Shown here one piece after another: positions 1-7,204 of a stretch of 11,353 nucleotides of DNA. The stretch covers positions 1 to 11,353 of the forward strand of contig JBLHRE010000049.1 of assembly GCA_047625765.1 (NCBI GenBank), given 5' to 3'. Each line of letters starts with the position of its first letter. Within the stretch, counting starts at the first letter, position 1. The notes under the pieces are model-generated. The model ran no database searches. It was not told the origin of the DNA and saw only the letters and a program-made list of their open reading frames with translations. The stretch comes from JBLHRE01 sp047625765. Its GTDB lineage: Bacteria; Bacteroidota; Bacteroidia; Flavobacteriales; JBLHRE01. The translations under genes and the position numbers were made by a program.

Positions 1-2459
1 TAAGCGCCTGCAGAGTTTCCTACCGTAATTGAGAAGTAAATTGGACGCTCCCAGTTGTTTTGAGCAATAAGGTCAACAATCATTAAGTCACGCTTGTAAA
101 GTGTTCCCTTATTGAAATCCCAATCGATGTGATCTAAAACCAAAGCGGAGTCTGCTGGGTTTACCGTGCCATTAGAAAGTACTGTTTGCTTGTCAACAGG
201 CACTCTTAATTTTTTAACAGGATAGAAATCGTAAGACTTGCTAGAGCCTCTAGAAGAAACTTTTGTGTTTTGCGCATCCGAAGAAACCCATTTTATAAAG
301 TCTTTGGCCATCCAACGGTTGTCTGCGATTCCCTTGTCTACATAAAAAACAGCATCTCTAGTCCCTTGTTTGTATTGGTCTTTCTCTAAAGAGAAAGGAA
401 CAGATTCTGAATCGTATGCAGCGCGCTTCATTTGATCTACATACCAATCTGTGTTTAATAAACTAAGGTTTACAATTCTAACATCGGTTCGATAGCCTTC
501 TACTTCTTGAACATACCAAAGCGGGAAGGTGTCATTATCTCCGTTGGTAAACAGAATGGCATTCTTATCGCAACTATCTAAATAGTTTTTGGCAATATCT
601 CTTGCCGTATATCTGTTCGAACGGTCATGATCGTCCCAGTTTTCTTTGGCCATAATTCCTGGCACCAAAAACAAACAAACTCCACCAGCAATCCCTGCTG
701 ATAATTTGTGAGGAGCTTTTGTCTTAAGCCATTCATAAATTCCAAACACACCTAAACCAACCCAAATAGCAAAGGCATAGAACGAACCAACATAGGCGTA
801 ATCTCGCTCTCTAGGTTGTAATGGATAAGGGTTTAAGTACAGAATAATTGCAGCACCCGTTAATAGGAACAATTGCAGCATCACATAAAAGTCTTGCTGA
901 CTTCTTTTGTAATGAAAGAACATACCAATTAAACCAAGAATAAGAGGGAAGAAATAGTATTTGTTTCTTCCTTTATTGTCTCCGTATTTCTTAGGTAGAT
1001 TCTCTTGTGGCCCTAATCTCCACTCGTCTATAAAGTTGATACCCGAAATCCAGTTTCCTTCTGTAGGATTTCCATGCCCTTGAATGTCGTTTTGTCTTCC
1101 TGCAAAGTTCCATAAGAAATAACGCAGGTACATGTGGCCTATCTGGAAATTGAAAAAATATTTTATATTTTCTCCAAAAGAGGGTTTGCCATTATCATTT
1201 TTCGGAATTCCAGCCCAGGTCTTGTACTGGTCTAAATGTTTCTTTTCGGTACTCCACATTCTAGGGAAGAAGCCAGAATTTACTTTTTCGAAATTTCTTA
1301 CAGATCCCTTTCTATCATCAGAAACAACATATTTTCCTTTTGCTTCATCTTTTACGTAAAATGGTGTTCCGTCTGTGTATGGTTCTCTTGCATCCAAAGC
1401 AGCATTAAAGTATTGACCATATAAGATTGGCCAGTCTCCGTATTGCTCACGATTTAAGTATGCCAACATACCTACCGCATCTTCTGGATTGTTTTCATCG
1501 ATAGGGGTGTTTGCATTGGAACGAACAATAAGAACCATAAATGTAGCATATCCAATAAGGATAAAAGTCATTGCAAGGATTCCGGTATTTAAAAGGGGCT
1601 TTTTCTTAATTCTAGTGTATCGAAGACCTAAAATAATTCCAGCAATAAGGATTAAAAAATATACAATGGTACCCGAGTTGAATGGTAAGCCGATTTTATT
1701 GACGAAAAACAATTCCAATTTCCCTGCAAGATTAACTACTTGGGGGATGATGATTTTGAATATAAGTGCTAATACACCCACCGAAGCAAGGTTGGCAAGA
1801 ATAAAACCTTTTGGTGTTGGCTTGTGTTTTTTGAAATAATAAATCATTCCAATAGCAGGAATACATAGTAAGTTCAACATGTGAACTCCCACAGACAATC
1901 CCATTAAATAGGCAATTAGTAATAGCCATCTGTTTGCATCTGGCTCATCAGCCTCTCGTTCCCAACGCATAATTGCCCAGAAAACCGCTGCAGTAAAGAA
2001 CGATGACATGGCATATACCTCACCTTCTACAGCCGAAAACCAAAATGAATCAGAAAAAGTATACGTTAATGCTCCAACAGCTCCCGCCATAAGAACACCC
2101 AAAGTGTTGCTTTCGTTTAATGTTTCGCCTCCTTTAGTCACCAGTTTCCTTGCGAAAGCAGTAATTGTCCAGAATAAAAATAAGATCGTAAACGAACTAC
2201 ATAGTGCAGAAAGAACGTTTACCCAATAGGCTATATTCATAACATCACCTCCAGCAAAGTTGGAGAAAACATTGGCAATAATTAAGAAAAGTGGTGCCCC
2301 AGGAGGGTGTCCAACTTCTAATTTATAGGCGGTAGCAATATATTCACCACAATCCCAAAAACTGGCCGTAGGCTCAATTGTTGAGACGTAAACAAAAGTT
2401 GCAATTAAAAAGACCAGCCATCCAGTTAGTGTGTTGGCTTTATTAAAGTTTGATAGCAT
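1..2459 (-). CDS. DUF2723 (GT117-type) multi-pass membrane protein, N-terminal 819 residues; C-terminus outside window
   Basis: Reading the minus strand from the ATG at 2457-2459 gives an uninterrupted frame to the window edge, so the gene is 3'-partial. The start of the protein carries the family signature: FWDCGE at residues 34-39, then GHPPGAPLF at 50-58, right after a first membrane segment at about 11-27. Many hydrophobic segments follow up to about residue 345. A soluble stretch follows, then more membrane segments around 500-590 with QPRERDY at about 545-551, then a soluble region with NGDNDTFPLWY at about 630. Bacteroidota members are usually around 1000-1200 residues, so the missing part should be a few hundred residues. 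The family is grouped with GT-C glycosyltransferases that use lipid-linked sugars. By analogy with protein O-mannosyltransferases, acidic D36/E39 could be catalytic, which is inference. The substrate is unknown; a role in periplasmic glycosylation is plausible. It is divergent from the tRNA gene. Confidence 0.9.
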   Translation of the reverse strand, partial: MLSNFNKANTLTGWLVFLIATFVYVSTIEPTASFWDCGEYIATAYKLEVGHPPGAPLFLIIANVFSNFAGGDVMNIAYWVNVLSALCSSFTILFLFWTITAFARKLVTKGGETLNESNTLGVLMAGAVGALTYTFSDSFWFSAVEGEVYAMSSFFTAAVFWAIMRWEREADEPDANRWLLLIAYLMGLSVGVHMLNLLCIPAIGMIYYFKKHKPTPKGFILANLASVGVLALIFKIIIPQVVNLAGKLELFFVNKIGLPFNSGTIVYFLILIAGIILGLRYTRIKKKPLLNTGILAMTFILIGYATFMVLIVRSNANTPIDENNPEDAVGMLAYLNREQYGDWPILYGQYFNAALDAREPYTDGTPFYVKDEAKGKYVVSDDRKGSVRNFEKVNSGFFPRMWSTEKKHLDQYKTWAGIPKNDNGKPSFGENIKYFFNFQIGHMYLRYFLWNFAGRQNDIQGHGNPTEGNWISGINFIDEWRLGPQENLPKKYGDNKGRNKYYFFPLILGLIGMFFHYKRSQQDFYVMLQLFLLTGAAIILYLNPYPLQPRERDYAYVGSFYAFAIWVGLGVFGIYEWLKTKAPHKLSAGIAGGVCLFLVPGIMAKENWDDHDRSNRYTARDIAKNYLDSCDKNAILFTNGDNDTFPLWYVQEVEGYRTDVRIVNLSLLNTDWYVDQMKRAAYDSESVPFSLEKDQYKQGTRDAVFYVDKGIADNRWMAKDFIKWVSSDAQNTKVSSRGSSKSYDFYPVKKLRVPVDKQTVLSNGTVNPADSALVLDHIDWDFNKGTLYKRDLMIVDLIAQNNWERPIYFSITVGNSAGA

Positions 2460-2485
2460 AGGTTTCGCTTTAGTTTCCAGAAGGC

Positions 2486-2493
2486 CAAATTTA
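2486..2493 (-). promoter_or_regulatory. Possible -7 box for the DUF2723 gene
   Basis: On the minus strand this reads TAAATTTG, an exact match to the Bacteroidota -7 consensus TANNTTTG. It lies 26 bp upstream of the ATG, giving a predicted leader of about 20 nt. No TTG is seen at the expected -33 distance, so the promoter is supported by one element only. Confidence 0.4.
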
Positions 2494-2550
2494 AACAAAA
2501 TAGGTGGTTTGGAGTGCTCTGAAAAACTAAACTACATTTTTGCTAAAATA

Positions 2551-2581
2551 TTTTGGGGTTCTGAAATAAAGAGTAAATTTG
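2551..2581 (+). promoter_or_regulatory. Promoter of tRNA-Gln (Bacteroidota -33/-7 type)
   Basis: A TTTTG at 2551-2555 supplies the -33 element and TAAATTTG at 2574-2581 matches TANNTTTG exactly, with 18 bp between TTG and the -7 box. Transcription would start near 2586-2588, about 10 nt before the mature tRNA 5' end. That leaves a short leader for RNase P to remove. Confidence 0.7.
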
Positions 2582-2597
2582 CCGTCCTATTACAGGA

Positions 2598-2669
2598 TGC
2601 CCGATCGTCTAATTGGCAGGACAGCGGTTTTTGGTGCCGTCAGTCTAGGTTCGAGTCCTAGTCGGGCAA
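2598..2669 (+). tRNA. tRNA-Gln (anticodon UUG)
   Basis: A complete cloverleaf can be drawn. The 7-bp acceptor stem pairs 2598-2604 with 2662-2668 without mismatch, and A2669 is the discriminator. The D arm is GTC/GAC at 2607-2609 and 2620-2622, with a GG-containing loop. The anticodon stem 2624-2628/2636-2640 has G-U pairs at both ends. The 7-nt loop has T-T before anticodon TTG at 2631-2633, which reads CAA and wobbles to CAG. The T stem CTAGG/CCTAG is perfect, with loop TTCGAGT. CCA is not encoded (CT follows the discriminator), so it must be added by tRNA nucleotidyltransferase. The gene stands alone between its own promoter and terminator. Confidence 0.97.
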
Positions 2670-2681
2670 CTATCAAAAAGG

Positions 2682-2714
2682 AAAAACCGAAACAGCAATG
2701 TTTCGGTTTTTTTT
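2682..2714 (+). terminator. Rho-independent terminator of tRNA-Gln
   Basis: Arms 2682-2694 and 2699-2711 form a perfect 13-bp stem (AAAAACCGAAACA with its complement) closed by a GCAA tetraloop of the stable GNRA type. An unbroken T run at 2707-2714 follows the GC part of the stem. It begins 12 nt after the tRNA 3' end, so the transcript carries a short trailer. Because the left arm is A-rich it could also act weakly on minus-strand transcripts. Confidence 0.9.
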
Positions 2715-2740
2715 ATTGTACGAACTACAAGCCCAACTTT

Positions 2741-3049
2741 GTGAAATACATTGTTTTATGCTTTTTAATAGTTGGTGCGGCAAACATACAGGCACAGAGT
2801 CTTACCAAAGAAAATGGAACTCATATTTCTCCTAAGAATCAACTTTCATTTGATTTGTCCCCGGTTTTTTCGTTAAAACAGATTTAAGTCCAAAATCTGA
2901 TATTTTGAGTCCTAAGCATAGTATTGGAGGGCATTTCACTATCAACCATAGAAATGGACCACAAGGATCGGGAGCTTATAGAAAGCGACTGTCCTATGTC
3001 GGTAGAGTATCGTTTCAATTTAGGGATTGATAATTGTTTCGGAAAGTGA
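2741..3049 (+). pseudogene. Remnant of a small signal-peptide protein, frameshifted
   Basis: From GTG at 2741 the frame encodes a convincing Sec signal peptide (KYIVLCFLIVGAANIQAQ, cleavage likely after AQ). A short mature part follows and the frame stops at 2885-2887. In the -1 frame an open stretch begins just upstream and continues plausibly through 2881-2990, with SPKHSIGGHFTINHRNG and no ATG. Near 3000 the original frame again reads like protein (VEYRFNLGIDNCFGK) and ends at TGA 3047-3049. The pieces together make about 100 residues, and the alternating polar and hydrophobic pattern would suit an outer-membrane or secreted beta protein. I do not recognise the family. No TANNTTTG box lies upstream; the start sits 26 bp after the tRNA terminator. 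A short intact 48-residue ORF (2741-2887) is the alternative, as is chance coding potential. Confidence 0.45.
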
Positions 3050-3063
3050 TAAGATGTTTAAGC

Positions 3064-3092
3064 AAAAAAAAGCGACCATTTGGTCGCTTTTT
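3064..3092 (-). terminator. Terminator of the glgA-like/DUF4270/glmS operon, probably bidirectional
   Basis: The hairpin pairs 3067-3077 with 3082-3092 around a 4-nt loop, with a GC-rich GCGACC/GGTCGC core. On the minus strand it begins one base after the glmS stop codon and ends in a run of eight Ts (3071-3064). On the plus strand the same hairpin is followed by five Ts, so it could also stop transcription from the tRNA/remnant side. Confidence 0.9.
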
Positions 3093-3093
3093 C

Positions 3094-4938
3094 TTATTCT
3101 ACTGTAACAGATTTTGCGAGGTTACGCGGCTGGTCGACATTACAGCCACGCATTACCGCGATATGGTAAGAAAGTAGCTGTAAAGGCACGGTATTGATCA
3201 GAGGAGACAATGCTTCGTCTACTTCAGGAACCTCAATAATATAATCTGCAATGCCTTTAATGTCTTTATCTCCTTCCGTTACCAAAGCAATGACTCTTCC
3301 GCTTCTTGCTTTTACTTCTTGTATGTTGCTTAAGACCTTTTCGTAGTTCGTATTTTTTGTGGCAATTACTACAACCGGCATTTCTTCGTCTATCAATGCA
3401 ATAGGACCATGCTTCATTTCTGCTGCGGGGTATCCTTCTGCATGGATGTACGAGATCTCTTTCAATTTCAAGGCGCCTTCTAGTGCTACCGGGAAATTAT
3501 AACCTCTACCCAAATAAAGGAAGTTACGTACATCCTTAAATTCTGTAGCTATGATTTTAATTTTGGCATCCAGCTCCAGAACTTTCTCAATTTTGTTTGG
3601 AATATCTTCTAATTCTGCAGCTAGGGTTTGGAATCTTTTTCTTGTTAAGGCTCCATTTCTGTTGCCCAATGCTAAGGCAATTAAAGTTAAAAGAGCAACC
3701 TGAGAGGTAAATGCTTTGGTCGATGCAACTCCAATTTCTGGACCAGCATGCGTGTACGCACCTGTGTCTGTTGCACGTGCAATGGAAGATCCAACAACAT
3801 TGCAAATTCCAAAAATTGTAGCTCCTTTAGATTTCGCCAAATCAATTGCCGCCAAAGTATCTGCTGTTTCACCCGATTGCGAGATGGCAATAACTACATC
3901 GTTTTCTGAAATAATAGGATTGCGGTATCTAAATTCAGAAGCGTATTCCACTTCTACAGGGATTCTTGCAATATCCTCGAAAAGATATTCAGCTACCAAC
4001 CCTGCATGCCACGAAGTTCCACAGGCAATTATAACGATGCGTTTTGCATTCAACAGCTTTTGCTCGTATTCTGTAATACTTGCCATTTTAACAACACCTT
4101 CGTTTACCAACAATCTGCCTCTAAGTGTGTCAAGAATGGACTTAGGCTGTTCGAATATTTCTTTTAGCATGAAATGTTCGAAACCACCTTTTTCAATAGC
4201 TTCTAGCGTTAATTGTAATTCGTGAACATAAGGAGTGACTTCATCATTTGCAATGGTGAACATTCTAAGCTCTTTGCCTCTTTGCATTACGGCAATTTCA
4301 CCATCCTCTAAATACACAGCATTTTTGGTGTACTGAATAAATGGGCTGGCATCAGAAGCAATAAAGTATTCATTATCGCTTACTCCAATTACCAGGGGGC
4401 TACCTTTTCTAGCGGCAACAATTTTGTTGTTGTCTTTTGTAGAAAGAATAGCTATTGCATAAGCACCAATAACTTGGTTTAATGCTAAACGGGTAGCTTC
4501 TTCTAGCGAAACATCTTCGTTTTGATAAATATCTTCTATTAAGTTGATTAATACCTCAGTATCAGTGTCGCTTTTAAACGTGTAGCCTCTTTCTATAAGT
4601 GCTTCTTTTAAAGAAGCGTAATTTTCAATAATACCATTGTGTATCATTACAAGCTCTCCCGATTGCGAATAATGTGGATGAGCATTGACATCGTTAGGAG
4701 CGCCATGTGTAGCCCATCTTGTATGTCCTATACCAATAGAACCAGAAACATCTTCTTTGTCTGTTACCAAACGCAGGTCAGCTACTTTGCCTTTGCATTT
4801 GAAAAGTTTAAGCGCATTGTCGGTAGTTTGAAGTACAACTCCTGCGCTATCATAACCTCTGTATTCAAGCCTTTGAAGGCCGTCCATAATAATGGGGAAT
4901 GCTTGTTTATCCCCGATGTATCCAACAATTCCACACAT
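3094..4938 (-). CDS. glmS: Glutamine--fructose-6-phosphate aminotransferase (isomerizing)
   Basis: GlmS makes glucosamine-6-phosphate from fructose-6-phosphate and glutamine in the cytoplasm. This is the first committed step toward UDP-GlcNAc for peptidoglycan and LPS. The 614-residue protein is full length (E. coli GlmS has 609). The N-terminal Ntn glutaminase domain (1-~240) has nucleophile Cys2 in MCGIVGYIGD, GHTRWATHG at 71-79, NG at 101-102 and D126. Two SIS isomerase domains follow, with CGTS at 306-309, SQSGET at 353-358, the ALEGALKLKE segment at 485-494 and the conserved C-terminus NLAKSVTVE containing Lys609. The start is fixed because Met1 must precede Cys2. It begins 12 nt after the DUF4270 stop codon, so it is almost certainly the last gene of that operon. 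There is no room for a glmS ribozyme leader, so Firmicutes-type feedback is not expected here. Confidence 0.98.
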   Translation of the reverse strand: MCGIVGYIGDKQAFPIIMDGLQRLEYRGYDSAGVVLQTTDNALKLFKCKGKVADLRLVTDKEDVSGSIGIGHTRWATHGAPNDVNAHPHYSQSGELVMIHNGIIENYASLKEALIERGYTFKSDTDTEVLINLIEDIYQNEDVSLEEATRLALNQVIGAYAIAILSTKDNNKIVAARKGSPLVIGVSDNEYFIASDASPFIQYTKNAVYLEDGEIAVMQRGKELRMFTIANDEVTPYVHELQLTLEAIEKGGFEHFMLKEIFEQPKSILDTLRGRLLVNEGVVKMASITEYEQKLLNAKRIVIIACGTSWHAGLVAEYLFEDIARIPVEVEYASEFRYRNPIISENDVVIAISQSGETADTLAAIDLAKSKGATIFGICNVVGSSIARATDTGAYTHAGPEIGVASTKAFTSQVALLTLIALALGNRNGALTRKRFQTLAAELEDIPNKIEKVLELDAKIKIIATEFKDVRNFLYLGRGYNFPVALEGALKLKEISYIHAEGYPAAEMKHGPIALIDEEMPVVVIATKNTNYEKVLSNIQEVKARSGRVIALVTEGDKDIKGIADYIIEVPEVDEALSPLINTVPLQLLSYHIAVMRGCNVDQPRNLAKSVTVE

Positions 4939-4950
4939 AGCTAATTGGGT

Positions 4951-6252
4951 TTAAGGCTTCGTAATTGTAAGGTGTAATCTTAAGTTATTCATGTTGTTTT
5001 CTGCACCAGATAAAATCAATCTGTTTGATGTTATCACACTAGTGGCAGGCTGAATGACTAATGGAAAATTTAAGCTTTTATCGTTCAATATTTGATTTAC
5101 ATGACGCGTAATGTTAAACTCGTAATACGTTTCGTCATCCGATAAAGTTCCTCCAAAATGATTTCCTCCTTCAAATTGATCTACTACAAATAACACCGTA
5201 CCCGCAGTATCGATTCTTGCTAAAGCTAACTGACCAGGGGCTTCAAATTCGGAATTTGATCCGTTTTCTATGGGTAAATAAAGTTTTGCTCTATTTATAA
5301 CGTATCCAGAATCTTTAAAGCTTTGTAAGTCTGGCAACTCAACAATTCCTTTTAAGCTAGACATTCCTTGAATGTAAATATTTTGTTGGCCTAGCGTAGA
5401 ATCTGCCAATTGATTGGTTATTTCTGAGCTTCCGCTAAAATCGTGATTGAAAACACCTATGCGGGCAGCCTCATTGTTAATTTCGAAATGATAGCTAGTG
5501 GTATCCTCATCCGTGTGAAAATACAAGAACAAACCAGAAGACGGTTTAAGCATATCATAAGTAGCAATTGCGCCTTGGCCCGAAGCTATGTTGCTATCGG
5601 AAACGGTAATAAAGAAACCTTTTAATAGCTCTAAGAATTGTGCATTCTCTGTTAGATTGGTGTCGGCAGCGTCAAGTAATTTTTGTCCAAAGCTGTTGTC
5701 TAGCGGAATACGTACATGGCCTCCGTAGCCAACTTCCTGAATATAGATGCTGTCTTTTTTTGCTAAAGTAGTAGTAGTAGATCCAAGCAATGCTGGAGTT
5801 AAAGCTGCTTTAAAGTTGGTGTAATATATTTCGCTTTTATCTAAATCTTGGCTTAGTTCATAGAGCTCAAAAGTCTGAACCGCATTGCTGTCGCCATATA
5901 TTTTTTCATACTGCATTCCAAACACTACAGAATCGATAATTGGATTGTTTCCAAAATCAATGTTCGCGCCAGAAAGTAAAACCTGGGTGTAAAACCCAGC
6001 AACAGTCTTCCCAAAAGCGACATCGTTTTTAGCACCAACAAGATTCAATAAGGTTTCATCAGAACGAAGAGAGTCTTCAACTCTGATGTAAGATTTAAGA
6101 TGGAGGGTGTCTGTAGTGGTAACTAAAGGTTTGTCAGAGCCAGGCTGTACGTCTAGTCCTAAAATTCCTTTTTCGTCTTTACATCCTAAAAAAAAGACTG
6201 CAACTCCCAGCATAGCCAAAAGTCGCAGTTTCAATGAATTATTTTTTCGCAT
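4951..6252 (-). CDS. DUF4270 family lipoprotein
   Basis: The 433-residue protein starts with a basic N-terminus and hydrophobic stretch ending in a lipobox FLGC, so Cys24 should be lipidated after signal peptidase II cleavage. The residues after the cysteine, KDEK, are rich in charge. Acidic residues at this position act as surface-export signals in Bacteroidota lipoproteins, so exposure at the cell surface is possible. The mature part has many short beta-like segments and no membrane span. Its overall look, including the VQPGSDKP start and a domain with EFNITRHVNQIL near residue 375, fits the DUF4270 family, which has no established function. It lies 26 nt after the glgA-like gene and 12 nt before glmS, with no promoter or terminator in the gaps, so it is probably co-transcribed with both. 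A link to envelope glycans is inference from context only. Confidence 0.85.
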   Translation of the reverse strand: MRKNNSLKLRLLAMLGVAVFFLGCKDEKGILGLDVQPGSDKPLVTTTDTLHLKSYIRVEDSLRSDETLLNLVGAKNDVAFGKTVAGFYTQVLLSGANIDFGNNPIIDSVVFGMQYEKIYGDSNAVQTFELYELSQDLDKSEIYYTNFKAALTPALLGSTTTTLAKKDSIYIQEVGYGGHVRIPLDNSFGQKLLDAADTNLTENAQFLELLKGFFITVSDSNIASGQGAIATYDMLKPSSGLFLYFHTDEDTTSYHFEINNEAARIGVFNHDFSGSSEITNQLADSTLGQQNIYIQGMSSLKGIVELPDLQSFKDSGYVINRAKLYLPIENGSNSEFEAPGQLALARIDTAGTVLFVVDQFEGGNHFGGTLSDDETYYEFNITRHVNQILNDKSLNFPLVIQPATSVITSNRLILSGAENNMNNLRLHLTITKP

Positions 6253-6278
6253 TAATACGAATGTGTCAAGTTTGTTAT

Positions 6279-7100
6279 TTAAGCTACTGTAGTCTCTTCA
6301 ATTAGCTCCTCGTAAACAGCGTTGCAAGCCTCTGCTAATTCTGTTCCTTCTTTATATCCAATAATAGAGTTGCTGTGCCCAGAAAGTAAATCAATTGTTT
6401 CTTGAGGTAATTCTTCAGACCCTTGCATTACTGCATCGGCATAGTTAACACCATTTTGGATGATTGTATTGTGGCTTGGTTTTGCAAATAGAGCAGCTTC
6501 TTCTTCAGGAATACCGTCCATTTTCATTTTATCTGCCATTTTAGCATTAAGAACACCGTCAAATGCATCATCATAGACAGATAATACTACTTTGCTATTT
6601 GCGAAAATAGGATCATCAGCATAGAAATGTTTCAAGTATAATGGCAGGAAACTAGCCATCCATCCATGACAGTGAATTACGTCAGGAGCCCAACCTAATT
6701 TTTTTACTGTTTCTAAAACACCTCTACAGAAAAACAAAGCTCTTTCGTCATTGTCTTTATAGAATTTGTTTTTTCCGTCAGCGAAAACAAATTTTCTTTT
6801 AAAGTATTCTTCATTGTCAATGAAGTATACTTGCATTCTTGCCTGTGGAATAGAAGCAACCTTGATGATAAGCGGCTGGTCCATGTCGTTGATGATAAGG
6901 TTCATTCCCGACAAACGGATAACCTCGTGAAGTTGATGTCTTCTTTCGTTTACACAACCAAATCTAGGGGTGAAAATTCGCACCTCTTTACCGTTTTCGT
7001 TCATATATTGAGGAAGTTTTCTAGAAACTTCTGCAATAGTTGAACCTGTAAAGTAAGGGTTGATTTGATGCGAAACGTAAAGGATTCTTTTCTTTTCCAT
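6279..7100 (-). CDS. Glycogen/starch-synthase-like protein, N-terminal GT5 domain only
   Basis: The 273-residue product matches the N-terminal Rossmann half of GT5 glycogen synthases: RILYVSHQINPYF at the start, PDVIHCHGWMASFLPLYL near residue 145, and NGVNYADAV near 220. It ends naturally at 6279-6281 without the C-terminal GT-B half that carries much of the ADP-glucose site. The canonical K-x-G-G donor motif is replaced by FTGSTIAEV, and the usual HDWH is HGWM, so ordinary glycogen synthase activity is doubtful. I chose ATG at 7098-7100; a longer frame from TTG at 7119-7121 adds seven residues but begins close to the predicted transcription start. Short proteins of this type next to panC are common in Bacteroidota, so the length looks like family architecture and not truncation. 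It is the first gene of the minus-strand operon. Its role is unknown; a regulatory or divergent glycosyltransferase function is possible. Confidence 0.85.
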   Translation of the reverse strand: MEKKRILYVSHQINPYFTGSTIAEVSRKLPQYMNENGKEVRIFTPRFGCVNERRHQLHEVIRLSGMNLIINDMDQPLIIKVASIPQARMQVYFIDNEEYFKRKFVFADGKNKFYKDNDERALFFCRGVLETVKKLGWAPDVIHCHGWMASFLPLYLKHFYADDPIFANSKVVLSVYDDAFDGVLNAKMADKMKMDGIPEEEAALFAKPSHNTIIQNGVNYADAVMQGSEELPQETIDLLSGHSNSIIGYKEGTELAEACNAVYEELIEETTVA

Positions 7101-7135
7101 AACTGCAATGCCTTTTTTCAAAAAAATTCAGAACG

Positions 7136-7143
7136 CAAAAATA
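7136..7143 (-). promoter_or_regulatory. Possible -7 box for the glgA-like/DUF4270/glmS operon
   Basis: The minus strand reads TATTTTTG, matching TANNTTTG, 35 bp upstream of the ATG at 7100. The start point would be near 7130, giving a leader of about 30 nt. I see no TTG at the normal -33 spacing, so the call rests on the -7 box and on this being the only upstream gap of the operon. Confidence 0.45.
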
Positions 7144-7150
7144 CGAAAAA

Positions 7151-7184
7151 TTGCTAAGACTTTAAAGTGAATGCCTTAGTTTTG
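7151..7184 (+). promoter_or_regulatory. Candidate promoter of the panC operon
   Basis: TTG at 7151-7153 and TAGTTTTG at 7177-7184 (a TANNTTTG match) are 23 bp apart, at the long end of the usual range. Transcription would start near 7190, leaving a leader of about 15 nt before the ATG at 7205. A perfect 10-bp palindrome, ACTTTAAAGT at 7159-7168, lies in the spacer and between the two divergent -7 boxes, so it could be an operator or simply AT-rich chance. Confidence 0.5.
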
Positions 7185-7204
7185 CTCGCATTTTGAAATC
7201 CGCA

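Noticed and set aside
1489..1839. 116-codon and neighbouring plus-strand open frames within 1132-2229
   Set aside because: The whole stretch is coded on the minus strand by the DUF2723 protein, whose frame is unbroken from 2459 to 1. These frames are its shadows.
2598..2670. tRNA-Gln as attachment site of an integrated element
   Set aside because: No second copy of the tRNA 3' end is found elsewhere in the window, and there is no integrase or phage-like gene nearby.
2579..2740. Coding frame running through the tRNA and its terminator into the remnant
   Set aside because: The ATG at 2579 lies in the tRNA promoter and the reading crosses the tRNA-Gln cloverleaf and terminator. Only the part from 2741 looks like protein.
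2855..2890. Programmed -1 ribosomal frameshift at the T run in the remnant
   Set aside because: The zero-frame codons GTT TTT TCG do not form a canonical X XXY YYZ slippery site, and a second opposite shift would be needed downstream. Gene decay is simpler.
3716..4225. 169-codon open frame on the plus strand
   Set aside because: It lies entirely antisense to glmS, which has full family motifs across this stretch. The product shows no recognisable domain and is explained by the codon composition of the real gene.
4939..4950. glmS ribozyme/riboswitch
   Set aside because: Only 12 nt separate glmS from the preceding gene, and nothing resembling the ribozyme fold can be placed there.
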